A stretch of DNA of 34,869 bases, taken from NCBI RefSeq assembly GCF_000090795.2, contig NW_003546292.1, positions 79,152 to 114,020 of the forward strand, written 5' to 3'. The translations under genes and the position numbers were made by a program. Numbering within the stretch: position 1 is the first letter of the stretch; each line of letters begins with the position of its first letter. Shown here in pieces: positions 21,609 through 31,200 of the stretch. The notes under the pieces are model-generated. The model was not told the origin of the DNA and did no database searches. It saw only the letters and a list, made by a program, of their open reading frames with translations. The stretch is from Amphimedon queenslandica. Taxonomy: Eukaryota > Porifera > Demospongiae > Haplosclerida > Niphatidae.

Positions 21609-22968
21609 ATGTCTCAACTATTAGTCAAAGAAGGGACTACAACAGCTCCTGCTCAAGAGAACGGGGATCTGAATGACTTCACCAAAGTAGTTACTGTATC
21701 TTTCATTGAGCTCTTTCTAATGGACGAGATGAAGAAAGAAGGCACCATTGGTACTAGAAGCCCAGGGGCTGCGAGGAGTGATATGAAGCCATTAGTTCGA
21801 GAGTCACCGGAAGAGATTGTTAGTTTGACACAGAATCAAGTGGCACTTGAGGTAAAGGAGTGGGCTTTATTTGGAGCAGCGTACACGTACATACGTAGGC
21901 TAAATTCTAATAAAATTTTGACTGATTGGGGTGATGGTGATTTATATGTCGCTTAAGTGATAAAGAACCACAAAATAACCCGCAAACACAAAAATGGTTT
22001 GTTTGTATGCCATAAGTTGACATAAGTAATACCACAATTTCATATATTTTGTAGTAAACACGAAATACTGTACCAAACTAGTGCTTGACTGTTAATCAGT
22101 AATAATTATTAATTATTACAGTGGCAGCAGAGATAAGGCTTATCACATGTACACACATCAGTACATGTATTATGTTATTATGTCATCTATCATCTTGCTT
22201 CTATCTCTTTGTTCTTCTCCTTCTCTCTCACAGGTTGCTGAAAAACTCAAGATGATAGGGGATGAAATTGATGCAAGACTAAAGTCAGAAGTAAACATGG
22301 CGCTTAAAGGCCTTTACGACAATCAGTCAATATGGGAAGTTGGTTACAGTCAGTTCAGGGGCACACTACAAGGAGTTTTTAGTAGATGCCATGTACGTTA
22401 TTATTTTTTCTTTCCTTTTTTAGTATCTTTTTCTTTTAGGACGCAGTGAAAAATGGTTGGGAGCAAGTCAGTGTAGTGTATACAGTTGCTGGTAGGCTAG
22501 TTGGAGAATTGAGGGTACAGCAAGAGGAGATAGGAGGAATGAGAGAGAACCAAATGCAGGGATTTGCCAATACTTACCTGAGGGACTCGGGGATCCAGCA
22601 ATGGGTGGAGCAACAAGGAGGAATGACAAAAGTTAGTTAAGGCGGATTTGCAATATTACATTATGCCAACATACCATCAATTTTTAATCAAAAGCGTAGG
22701 CAATTTGACATTTTGACACATGCTTCATGCTGGAGTTGAACCAGATTCAACTCTAGCGTCAACATAACGTCAGGACTAGTGTTATATTGTAAATCTGCCT
22801 TTAAAGAGAGAGGAAGAGAGAGGGAGGAGTGATCTTAGTTACCAAAAGTGGGAGAGATTTTTATTCCTCAAGACTATGTTTTATGATGATGCTTCTTCAT
22901 TTTCTTCATAGGAGACCATTGGTCCTCCTACTGGTGAACTTAAGGTCACCATAACTGATGAGGATTGA
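21609..22968 (+). CDS. Bcl-2 family protein (Bak/Bok-like), no C-terminal anchor
   Basis: Regulator or effector of mitochondrial apoptosis. Exons: 21609-21851, 22234-22392, 22440-22631, 22912-22968 (651 nt, 216 aa). A BH3-like helix VAEKLKMIGDEIDARLK (82-98) has the expected Leu-x4-Gly-Asp core and resembles Bak. BH1-like NGWEQVSVVYTVAGRLVGE (139-157) follows, then BH2-like DSGIQQWVEQQGGM (183-196). In BH1 the usual NWGR is NGWEQ, so the canonical Arg is absent. The protein ends in a short hydrophilic tail (TKETIGPPTGEL, then KVTITDED) with no hydrophobic segment, unlike Bak, Bax or Bcl-2. Reading through the donor after exon 3 stops within two codons (Val-Ser-stop) and also gives no anchor. 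A missed downstream exon cannot be excluded. Pro- or anti-apoptotic role cannot be decided from sequence. Confidence 0.82.
22637..22804. mobile_element. MITE-like element with 20-23-bp TIRs
   Basis: Begins 5 nt inside the third intron of the Bcl-2 gene. The left end TTAAGGCGGATTTGCAATAT is mirrored at the right end by ATATTGTAAATCTGCCTTTA. About 165 bp, non-coding. A TTAA/TTTAA flank is seen but no clear longer target duplication. Confidence 0.7.
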
Positions 22969-23700
22969 ATAGAAACTTGTATTTTCATGTACAACATTAC
23001 TCTCTCTATCTCTGTCATCATATTATGTATTAACTACAAACAAGATGATGTTTTATTGTATAACATATTAATTTACTAATAGTTACTTTGCTGAATGTGT
23101 AATGATTTAATGTTTAGTCAACTGAAACTAGTTTATTATGTTCATTGTTCACGCTTGACATGTATCGCTGTCACTAAGAAGAGTTCTGCCCAACGATGAA
23201 CTTAAATACTTCTGTTAACTCCATGTACCAGAGGTTTCTATATATAATTACTAATAATGTAATGTCATGCGAGTTCAGTGTTGTTGTATCAAAAAGAAAG
23301 AACAAAGGATGTTTTGTAAGACTGGATATGTTAATGGTGTTATTATTAACGAAGCCATTTAATGATGATATAATTTAGTGACATTAACTGAAGAGTGTTC
23401 ATGAATTGAATCATGATACTAAAAATAGTACTATTATGACTCATCTCATAGATATGCTATAGTATTGTTCATTATTATCAGAAATATGTGTAGACACAAT
23501 TAAGAGACAGGCTAAATATGGCAGTAAGACAGAAATAAACTTAATTTTCATTCAAACAACTAAAAATTATATCCAAAGATAAAATAATCATAATAAATAA
23601 GTGTATGGTAAATCTTGTTTGTGTGGGTGCTAGATAGATCAAGACATAATATTTTATACCTGTATTATATTATATTAGTATTTGGCAGAAAACACTGAAC
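22969..23700. other. Intergenic region, 3'UTR of the Bcl-2 gene and spacer
   Basis: No supported gene. An AATAAA is at 23534-23539. A segment at about 23467-23515 (GTTCATTATTAT, TGTGTAGACACA, TTAAGAGACAG) recurs at 25128-25178 and 29387-29457, flanking the collagen cluster. Confidence 0.55.
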
Positions 23701-23702
23701 AG

Positions 23703-23793
23703 GACCTTATATCATTGTGTGTATAACTGATCTGTATAGTTCGATAGTTCAAATTGAACTATACTGATCAGTTACACATAATGACATAAGGTC
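23703..23793 (+). repeat. Long imperfect hairpin upstream of collagen gene 1
   Basis: Left arm 23703-23742 (GACCTTATATCATTG to GTATAGTTC) pairs with right arm 23756-23793 (GAACTATACTGATCAG to ATAAGGTC) with few mismatches around a 13-nt spacer. A nested palindrome ATAGTTCAA-A-TTGAACTAT is at 23744-23762. Only the right arm has a counterpart upstream of collagen gene 3 (about 27411-27450). Confidence 0.75.
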
Positions 23794-23814
23794 ATGTCCC
23801 AATAAAGAGCAAAA

Positions 23815-24006
23815 GGATTAAGAGAACACCTCTTTTCTCTATATGCCAGTATATGTTATAATACACAGATGGAGGTGTATTTCACTGAGTAAAAGAGGCA
23901 CCTGTGAGATCAGATGGCAAAAGCTTTTCTACAGCTATAAAAGAAATGCATCTGTCAGTGTAAGTTAGTCAGTCGATCATCTTGCTGCTCCTAGCTTGCT
24001 GATATA
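23815..24006 (+). promoter_or_regulatory. Collagen gene 1 promoter (duplicated module)
   Basis: About 190 bp nearly identical to 27470-27662 upstream of collagen gene 3, including GAACACCTCTTTTCTC, CACAGATGGAGGTGTATTT, AGTAAAAGAGGCACC and the TATA box. The conservation spans core promoter and 5'UTR. Confidence 0.8.
23936..23942 (+). promoter_or_regulatory. TATA box TATAAAA of collagen gene 1
   Basis: 71 nt upstream of the ATG; context GCTATAAAAGAAATGC is identical in collagen gene 3. Confidence 0.75.
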
Positions 24007-24855
24007 ATGCATTTCTTGGCTATATTTATACTCTTGGCAACTGCTACTTTCAGTGCAGTTACATCCAATGAAGGTGGGTACAATAAATATCATTGAATTT
24101 TATATAATGGTGTATATTCTGCTGTAGAAGCACTTTCACTGGTTAATGAAGAGAAAGTTAATGACACTCTTGTCAAATTAGTATATCTTCAGATTTTACG
24201 TGGTAGAGATGGTCGTGATGGAGTACCAGGAAGAGATGGAGTGAAAGGAGAGAGAGGAGATAAGGGAGAGAAAGGAGAGAAAGGTGAAACTGGACCTGTT
24301 GGACCAGCTGGTCCTAAGTGTGGAGGAGTTGTGTACACTCGTTGGGGAAGGAAGTCCTGTCCTACTGGAGCTGAACTACTGTATGAGGGAATAACTGGAG
24401 GTGAATCAAATAACAGCCCTGGAGGTGGTGCCAACTATGTCTGCTTGCATAAGGATCCCCAATACTTAAGTTCTCATACACCACCTTATAGTAGTTTTAT
24501 GTACGGTACCGAATATGAATGGTCTAATGGTATATTTCCTGGGAAACATGGCCACGATGTCCCTTGTGCAGTATGCTATACATCTACTAAGAGTGTTAAA
24601 CTGATGATTCCTGCTAGAACCAGCTGTCCTTCATCATGGACTATGGAATACAGAGGATACCTGATGGCTGAAAGAGATGCTCACAAAAGAAATGCAGTCT
24701 ATGAGTGTGTTGATGAAAATGCTGAATCTATTGATGGCAGTCACACCAATAATATTGGTGCTACTTTTTTCTTTACTTTGTCAACCTGTGTTGGTCTACC
24801 CTGTCCTCCATTTGTTAACAGAAGACCAATTACTTGTGTAGTCTGTACCAAGTAA
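24007..24855 (+). CDS. Secreted short-chain collagen (C4/spongin-like), paralog 1
   Basis: Extracellular-matrix or skeletal short collagen of the sponge type. Exons 24007-24073 and 24128-24855 give 264 aa; the 54-nt intron contains an in-frame TGA, so it must be removed. Signal peptide MHFLAIFILLATATFSAVTS at 1-20. A short linker with an NDT glycosylation sequon (34-36) leads into 13 Gly-X-Y triplets (48-86), rich in charged GEK/GDK/GER units, then Cys87. The C-terminal globular domain starts GGVVYTRWGRKSCP and has GGGANYVCL, CAVCYTSTKSVKLMIPARTS, YRGYLMAE and the ending ITCVVCTK, with about ten cysteines. This domain follows short collagens in what I recall as sponge short-chain collagen C4-like proteins. 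It is the first of three tandem copies and closest to the third. A poly(A) signal is at 24895-24900. Confidence 0.9.
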
Positions 24856-24894
24856 CATTATTGATTCTGATTGCTTAATTAGTTTGCTGATTGT

Positions 24895-24900
24895 AATAAA
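24895..24900 (+). other. Poly(A) signal, collagen gene 1
   Basis: AATAAA 40 nt after the stop codon. Confidence 0.7.
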
Positions 24901-25271
24901 TAATATTGCTTCCTTGCACACAAGATAACACATATGTGTGAAAGTATGCATGTGTGGCTATACTTAATGTATTTTCATTTGGCATTATTTTCATTTCTAA
25001 GTTTTTTCATTAAATTTATTTTCATTGAATTAACATACTAATCTGAGCGATTAAACAAGTAAACTTGAATGAATTCAATCATGCGTACCAAAAAATAAAA
25101 TTATAACTTTATTTATTTACTACTATTGTTCACTATTATACGAACATGTGTAGACACATTAAGAGGCAGAGTAAGAGGTCGCATAAGTCCTGCCCACTAG
25201 CCGACTATTGTTGTAACTGATCCATACAAAAGGATCTGACAATGCCAACTAAAACAAAGATATACTCAAGC

Positions 25272-25278
25272 TATAAAA
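25272..25278 (+). promoter_or_regulatory. TATA box TATAAAA of collagen gene 2
   Basis: 48 nt upstream of the ATG at 25320, in context CAAGCTATAAAATATAG. The rest of this upstream region is not alignable by eye with the promoters of genes 1 and 3. Confidence 0.7.
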
Positions 25279-25319
25279 TATAGTGCAGCAGCTAGTGTAC
25301 ATTGAAATGATAAGGAAAA

Positions 25320-26179
25320 ATGAACCTCATAATATTGCTTGTTCCTATACTGACTACTCTCTCTATTATTGTAGCTACTAATGAGAATACAATCCAAGGT
25401 AAATCATTGGTTATAATTACATTTGATTAATATTTTACAAAGGGCCATCATCTATGTCAACAAGCAAACGATACATTAATGAAACCAATGTGAAGGAGGT
25501 TTATCTACAAATATTACGTGGTAGAGATGGTCGTGATGGACTAACAGGAAGAGATGGAGTGAAAGGAGAGAGAGGAGATAAGGGAGAGAAAGGAGAGAAA
25601 GGTGAAACTGGACCTGTAGGAGCAACTGGTCCTAAAAGTGGAGGAGTAGTGTACACTCGTTGGGGAAGGAAGTCCTGTCCTACTGGAGCTGAACTGCTGT
25701 ATGAGGGAATAACTGGAGGTAGTTACTACGATCATCCTGGAGGTGGTGCCAACTATGTCTGTTTACCAAAGGTTCCTCAATATATGAGTACTACTTATAA
25801 GCATACTAATTTAGCTAATTACATGTATGGTACTGAATATGAATGGACTAATGGTATATTTCCAGGAACAGAACAGCACAACGTTCCTTGTGCAGTATGT
25901 TATACATCTACTAAGAGTGTTAAACTGATGATTCCTGCTAGAACCAGCTGTCCTTCATCATGGACTAGAGAATATAAAGGATATCTGATGGCTGAAAGAA
26001 GCTCTCACCATGCAAAATCTGTCTATGAGTGTGTTGATGAAAGTGCTGAATTTATAAATGGCAGTCAAGCTGATGTTAATGGTGCTACAATTTTCCTTAC
26101 TTTGTCAACCTGTAACGGTCTACCCTGTCCTCCATATGTGAACAATGTGCCAATTACTTGTGTAGTCTGTACCAAGTGA
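25320..26179 (+). CDS. Secreted short-chain collagen (C4/spongin-like), paralog 2
   Basis: Same family as its neighbours but the most diverged copy. Exons 25320-25398 and 25443-26179 give 271 aa; the intron is only 44 nt. The signal peptide (MNLIILLVPILTTLSIIVAT) is unrelated in sequence to those of paralogs 1 and 3. The linker carries an NET sequon, then comes VYLQILRGRDGRDGL and 13 Gly-X-Y triplets. The residue after the last triplet is Ser, where paralogs 1 and 3 have Cys (GPKS versus GPKC), so one cysteine next to the helix is lost. The C-terminal domain is well conserved (VVYTRWGRKSCPTGAELLYE, CAVCYTSTKSVKLMIPARTS, ITCVVCTK). The ATG at 25454 lies inside exon 2 and would drop the signal peptide, so 25320 is preferred. 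Confidence 0.88.
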
Positions 26180-26217
26180 CACTAAAAATACTGCCTGATT
26201 TGTTATTCTGATTTTAT

Positions 26218-26223
26218 AATAAA
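26218..26223 (+). other. Poly(A) signal, collagen gene 2
   Basis: AATAAA 39 nt after the stop codon. Confidence 0.65.
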
Positions 26224-26339
26224 ATAATTTGCTGTTCACACATGAATACACAAAGTGTGTAAGTGCAAAGAGGTCAATATTGTGCTCTTATGCTAGCTAT
26301 GAAGAAATTTTGAGTGGATTGCATGGGCTAAGATGATCC

Positions 26340-26575
26340 GTCATTTTATACATAATAATATTGAAAATGCAGTACAACATAGGAACATGTATGTGCATCA
26401 GAAAAATTAAAAAATAGAAAATTTTCTCCTAGTCATTTTTGACAAAAACCTCTAAGCTTACTATAGTACAGCGATTTTTGAGTAACTTTAAAAATTGGTA
26501 AAAATCTAATTTTTATCAGAATCTGCTTAAACTTGACACATAACATAAGAACATGTCTATGCATCAAATAAAATA
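26340..26575 (+). repeat. 186-bp repeat family, copy D
   Basis: About one unit between collagen genes 2 and 3: CTATAGTACAG, AGTAACTTTAAAAATTGG, ACTTGACACATAACATAAG, AGAACATGT, CTCCTAGTCATTTTTGACA. Confidence 0.75.
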
Positions 26576-26576
26576 A

Positions 26577-26830
26577 ATCCTGCCTACCAGTTGGCTAATG
26601 TATTATTAGCTTCGTGTAGGCAAGGAATTTTTTACAATTTTAAATTAATGATAATTCTGTTTATAAAAATATAGATCTACATCCCAGTCATCGTGTGTGT
26701 GTGAGTGGGTGTGTGTATAGTAATGAAGATGAGTGCTTGTGTAGGAGGATAATAATTGATTCCTGCTGATAATAGTAAATACAGACTGGCTAGAATTTCT
26801 TAGTGAGTAAGGCAAAGTTGAGTAAGGACA
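26577..26830 (+). repeat. Duplicated spacer module B, copy 1
   Basis: Matches 29465-29720: GTAGGCAAGGA, AATTAATGATAATTCT, a GT-rich run, GATGAGTGCT, GGAGGATAATAATTGATTCC, TAAATACAGACTGGCTAG, TTCTTAGTGAGTAAGG in the same order. Non-coding. Confidence 0.8.
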
Positions 26831-27469
26831 AATGGAGCAGGGAGACATGCATAGATTTTTTATTCAAACTCGTCTAACAATTTAAGACGCCTCCGTTTGT
26901 GTATTATAATGTGTACTGGTATATAGAGAAAAGAGGTGTACTCTTAATCTTTTTGCTAGCTCTTTATCACAATAAGATATGGGTGTATGACATCTTATAT
27001 GATTGTAATTATATGCAGCTTTAAAATATCATGTTTCTACATGTCACCAGCTGTAGCAGAGCAATTTATGCTGAAACATTATTGTAAGATTTACATTTAC
27101 TAATATGCCCATAAACACTGCATACTATTTATGTTCTTGGGGATTTAAACATTAATTTTTACAAATTTTGTTCAGCAAATTATTTATTACTTTTTTCCCA
27201 TTTGCAGGAAATCACAAAATTAAATTTTCACAAAAAGTTTTTTGCTACAAAAATAAAGTGGTAGCTAAAATCTACTGCCACATCAATCGTACACTATGTT
27301 TCAGCTTAAATACTATTGGTATGCGTCAAGAGTAAACTTTATCATGTAAAGTACATGATATTCTATAACTGTATAAATTATATTTGTCGGAAACTTCAAG
27401 ATGGGCTTAGATCAGTTACTCACAATCATATAAAATGTCATGCCCATATCCTATAGTGATAAAAAGCAA
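26831..27469. other. Spacer upstream of collagen gene 3, no gene seen
   Basis: AT-rich. A segment at about 27150-27260 has TTTTACAAATTTTG/AAATTTTCACAAAAAG words typical of the interspersed repeats. About 27405-27450 resembles the right arm of the 23703-23793 hairpin. Confidence 0.5.
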
Positions 27470-27662
27470 AGAGATTAAGAGAACACCTCTTTTCTCTATA
27501 TGCCAGTATACATTATAATACACAGATGGAGGTGTATTTTACTGAGTAAAAGAGGCACCTGGAGATCAGATGGCAAAAGCTTTTCTACAGCTATAAAAGA
27601 AATGCATCTGTCAGAGTAAGTCAGTCAGTCGATCGTCTTGCTGCTCCTAGCTTGCTGATATA
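27470..27662 (+). promoter_or_regulatory. Collagen gene 3 promoter (duplicated module)
   Basis: Near-identical to 23815-24006, with only a handful of differences in about 190 bp, including TATAAAA at 27592-27598, 71 nt before the ATG as in gene 1. Confidence 0.8.
27592..27598 (+). promoter_or_regulatory. TATA box TATAAAA of collagen gene 3
   Basis: Same context and same distance to ATG (71 nt) as in collagen gene 1. Confidence 0.75.
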
Positions 27663-28520
27663 ATGCATTTCTTGGCTATATTTGTACTCCTGGCAACTGC
27701 TGCTTTGAGTACAGTTACATCCAGTGGAGGTATAAATACCATAAATATTATTGAGTTTTATAATTTATATAATGGTGTATACCCTCCTTTAGAATCACCT
27801 TCACTGGTTACTGAAGAGAAAGTTAATGACACTCTTGTCAGATTAGTATATCTTCAGATTTTACGTGGTAGAGATGGTCGTGATGGAGTACCAGGAAGAG
27901 ATGGAGTGAAAGGAGAGAGAGGAGATAAGGGAGAGAAAGGAGAAAAAGGTGATACTGGACCTGTAGGAGCAACTGGTCCTAAGTGTGGAGGAGTAGTGTA
28001 CACTCGTTGGGGAAGGAAGTCCTGTCCTGCTGGAGCTGAACTACTGTATGAGGGAATAACTGGAGGAGAAGCATATAACAGCCCTGGAGGTGGTGCCAAC
28101 TATGTCTGTTTGCATAAGGATCCCCAATACTTAAGTTCTCATACACCACCTTATAGTGGTTTCATGTATGGTACTGAATATGAATGGTCTAATGGTATAT
28201 TTACTGGCAGAGATCAGCACAATGCTCCTTGTGCAGTATGTTATACATCTACTAAGAGTGTTAAACTGATGATTCCTGCTAGAACCAGCTGTCCTTCATC
28301 ATGGACTATGGAATACAGAGGATATCTGATGGCTGAAAGAGATGCTCACAAAAGAAATGCAGTCTATGAGTGTGTTGATGAAAACGTTGAATCTGTTGAT
28401 GGTAGTGGTGCCAGTGCTCATAGTGCTATGCTTTTCTTCACTTTGTCAACCTGTGTTGGTCTACCCTGTCCTCCATATGTTAACAGAAGACCAATTACTT
28501 GTGTAGTCTGTACCAAGTGA
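27663..28520 (+). CDS. Secreted short-chain collagen (C4/spongin-like), paralog 3
   Basis: Close duplicate of paralog 1. The whole span is open (285 codons), but aligning with paralog 1 indicates an intron at 27730-27792 (63 nt, GT...TTTAG) at the same place. Exons 27663-27729 and 27793-28520 then give 264 aa, exactly the length of paralog 1. The retained form would add 21 residues between the signal peptide and the linker. Features are as in paralog 1: signal peptide MHFLAIFVLLATAALSTVTS, NDT sequon, 13 Gly-X-Y triplets, GPKC, and the Cys-rich domain ending ITCVVCTK. Differences cluster in two loops of the globular domain (after EGITGG, and before LFFTLSTC). A poly(A) signal is at 28566-28571. 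Confidence 0.9.
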   Translation: MHFLAIFVLLATAALSTVTSSGGINTINIIEFYNLYNGVYPPLESPSLVTEEKVNDTLVRLVYLQILRGRDGRDGVPGRDGVKGERGDKGEKGEKGDTGPVGATGPKCGGVVYTRWGRKSCPAGAELLYEGITGGEAYNSPGGGANYVCLHKDPQYLSSHTPPYSGFMYGTEYEWSNGIFTGRDQHNAPCAVCYTSTKSVKLMIPARTSCPSSWTMEYRGYLMAERDAHKRNAVYECVDENVESVDGSGASAHSAMLFFTLSTCVGLPCPPYVNRRPITCVVCTK

Positions 28521-28565
28521 CAATATACAATATGTATTGATTGCTACTCTGATTTAATTGATTCT

Positions 28566-28571
28566 AATAAA
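28566..28571 (+). other. Poly(A) signal, collagen gene 3
   Basis: AATAAA 46 nt after the stop codon. Confidence 0.7.
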
Positions 28572-28929
28572 TAATTGCTTCCCATGTGAATACATGTGTG
28601 TGAGAGTTTAAAGGAAGTGTGGGCACACCCACATGAGAAAATATGCAGCAGTCAGAGCAAAATTACAAGTTGGTGCAAAATTTTTGAGGGAATTTTTTTA
28701 TCTCAAAATCAGGGGATTATAATATGCACTGTAAAGCTGGTAATTTGGAGGGGTCACATTTTTGCAATTTGCTAAATTTTTGATGATTGGCAGGTTGAAT
28801 TTTTTGTGATTGGTGGGTTGAAGACTCTGTGCTATTAGTAATGCAGTAGCGTTACTAAGTAGGATTCACCCCAAAACAATATGGCTGCCATGACTTTTGC
28901 AGCCTTACTATACCGGAAAAACGAGCTCC

Positions 28930-29275
28930 TATGCTTATAGTACAGGACTTTGGTCTGGTTTTTAAGTAACTTTTAAAATTGGCAAAAGAATCTAAACTTG
29001 ATAAAAATCAGCTTAAACTTGATACACAGTATTAAAAAAGTATGTATTAGAAAAATTTATAAAAATTAAAAAAAAATTTTCTCCTAGTCATTTTTGGCAA
29101 AATTTGGCGAAAGACACTGTACTGTACAGGGACATTGGTCTAAAAATTTTCTAAAAATCCAATTTTGATTGGGATCAGTTAAACTTGACACACAACATAA
29201 GAACATGTATATGTATCAAAAAATTATAAAAATAGAGAATTCTCTCTTAGTAATTTTTGGAGAAATTTTAGCGTG
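28930..29275 (+). repeat. 186-bp repeat family, copies E
   Basis: About two diverged forward units: ACAGGACTTTGGTCTGGTTTTT, CAGCTTAAACTTGATACACAG, CTCCTAGTCATTTTTGGCA, GACACTGTACTGTACAGGGA, AGAACATGTATATGTATC. Confidence 0.75.
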
Positions 29276-29339
29276 CTGCATGAACATTAAAGAGAAAAAG
29301 GAATTAATGATGACATCATTAAACTAAATAATTTGACAC

Positions 29340-29720
29340 ACAATCATACCAAAAAATGAAATCATGACTTTATTCATTCACTAATATTGTTTAATAATTA
29401 CAATTAGCTACTGTGAACATGTGTAGACACATTATTGACATTAAGAGACAGAGTAAGGACTCACACAAGTCCTGCCCACCAGCCAACTAATGTGTCATTA
29501 GTCCCGTCAACGCTTTGCGTAGGCAAGGAGTTTTTTAAAACCTTATAATGCCAGTGAGTGACAAATTAATGATAATTCTATTTACATCCGGCATCATTAT
29601 CAATCAGGGTGTGTGTGTGTGTATACTAATTTAGATGAGTGCTGGTGTAGGAGGATAATAATTGATTCCTGCTGATAATAGTAAATACAGACTGGCTAGA
29701 ATTTCTTAGTGAGTAAGGGA
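29340..29720 (+). repeat. Collagen-cluster flanking modules A+B without a gene
   Basis: 29340-29460 aligns with 25080-25180 (CAATCAT, ACCAAAAAATAAAAT-like, GAACATGTGTAGACACATTA, AGAGACAGAGTAAG), and 29465-29720 aligns with 26577-26830. The modules that elsewhere border collagen genes are here followed by no collagen sequence. Confidence 0.7.
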
Positions 29721-30640
29721 CTTCTTACACTATAGAGCCCTACACATTCTTAACACCAAAACTAGTAGCTTAAAAACATTTATTGCACAATAGGACACAT
29801 GTGTATCTAATCTCCTGTCCCTATTCTACTACAATGCATATAGGTGACATCATCTCATGAGGCAAACATTAGTTTACTCACACCTGGGCTGTTATATTTG
29901 CTTATGTTAGTTTGAAGCATTGATGAATATTGTTAACATTTTAATAGTACATCATTGTTGTGATAGTCTGTGCTTCCCCAAAGGGTATTATTGCCTCTCA
30001 AAAATGAGTAAAAAGTATTTGTGAGATACATAATGATATCACCATTCACTAAAGAAATGAATTATTTTAAACAAAATATGCTTGCACAATTAACTAATTG
30101 AAATTTAATTTCTACATGCTCATTCATATACTTGAAAAGTATTATATGTAACAGTAACACCACATCCAGTAACTAATCATGATACTATTAAGTATTTTGC
30201 ATTAACATTCAGTGGTATATTAATTAACTTTGTTTGCTATTACAACCGTTACAGTTGAGTCCATTCTCTGAAACACATGGCAGGTTTTCATTTCAACATG
30301 TCACGTACACTAACTTAGAACACACTTTCAAAAGAAACCCAAGAGGAGTCCAATACGTAAGGGACAAAAATAACGACACATAACAACATGAAAGAGTGAT
30401 GTAGCAAATCCTGTATTATTGTATATGTATGCATTATAACAAGAAAAGTGAAAAGATAACATACTAACAAAAATAAACCATCACAATAATAATAACACCT
30501 CAAGGATATCGGAGGGAGCAAGCGTATCAATACATTGGAACTGAATGTTGTTCAAACAAACGGAAACCTCTCTTTCAACAAACCCTGACGTATTCGGTAA
30601 TAATTCTGACATCAATAATAATAATAATAACAAACATTAA
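29721..30640. other. Intergenic region, no gene seen
   Basis: AT-rich, with no repeated module recognised and no open frame with family features. The right part may be TOLLIP 3'UTR. Confidence 0.5.
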
Positions 30641-30646
30641 TTAACA

Positions 30647-30652
30647 TTTATT
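30647..30652 (-). other. Candidate poly(A) signal of TOLLIP
   Basis: Minus-strand AATAAA about 195 nt past the stop at 30847. Confidence 0.45.
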
Positions 30653-30846
30653 AATGAAAACAGCATAAATTTAATAACAATGATTAAGCAGTCTTAGTAC
30701 ACAGTTAATTAAGACACCAAAACAATTCCTATTACAATGAAGCTACAAAGTATAATTAATGGCACACACACACACAGACATTGAGATAAACTCATTCAGT
30801 CAATTATACATTAGTACTGCAGTAACACTGCCTAACAATATTGGAG

Positions 30847-31137
30847 TTATTCAGTAGTCATACTCAATAGGTTGGTAACAGCTTGATCCTTATTACCACC
30901 GGTTGCTTCAAGGACGGACTTGACCACTTCATTATCAACTGTAGGAAACATTTCTTTCATTTGCCTAACATCCTCATCTGTCACTGGGGGCCTTGAAGGA
31001 GCTTGAACAGCTAATGAACAATACATTATACTATTAATGTAGTATACAAATGAAGACACATGCATACATACACACAATATTTTGACTAGAGTGACAGGTA
31101 TATACATGTACATGTAGTTCTTTAACAGTGAAGCTAA

Positions 31138-31200
<63 letters not shown>

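Noticed and set aside
22605..22640. Bcl-2 gene ending at the stop at 22638-22640
   Set aside because: A good acceptor at 22910-22911 with an in-frame continuation and stop is more likely, though intron retention would use this stop.
24189..24434. Pro/Ser-rich minus-strand frames opposite the collagen repeats (also 27854-28099)
   Set aside because: They are reverse shadows of the Gly-X-Y coding sequence and recur only because the paralogs are similar.
30315..30530. 71-codon hydrophobic minus-strand frame
   Set aside because: No family resemblance, no splice context, AT-rich spacer likely to be UTR.
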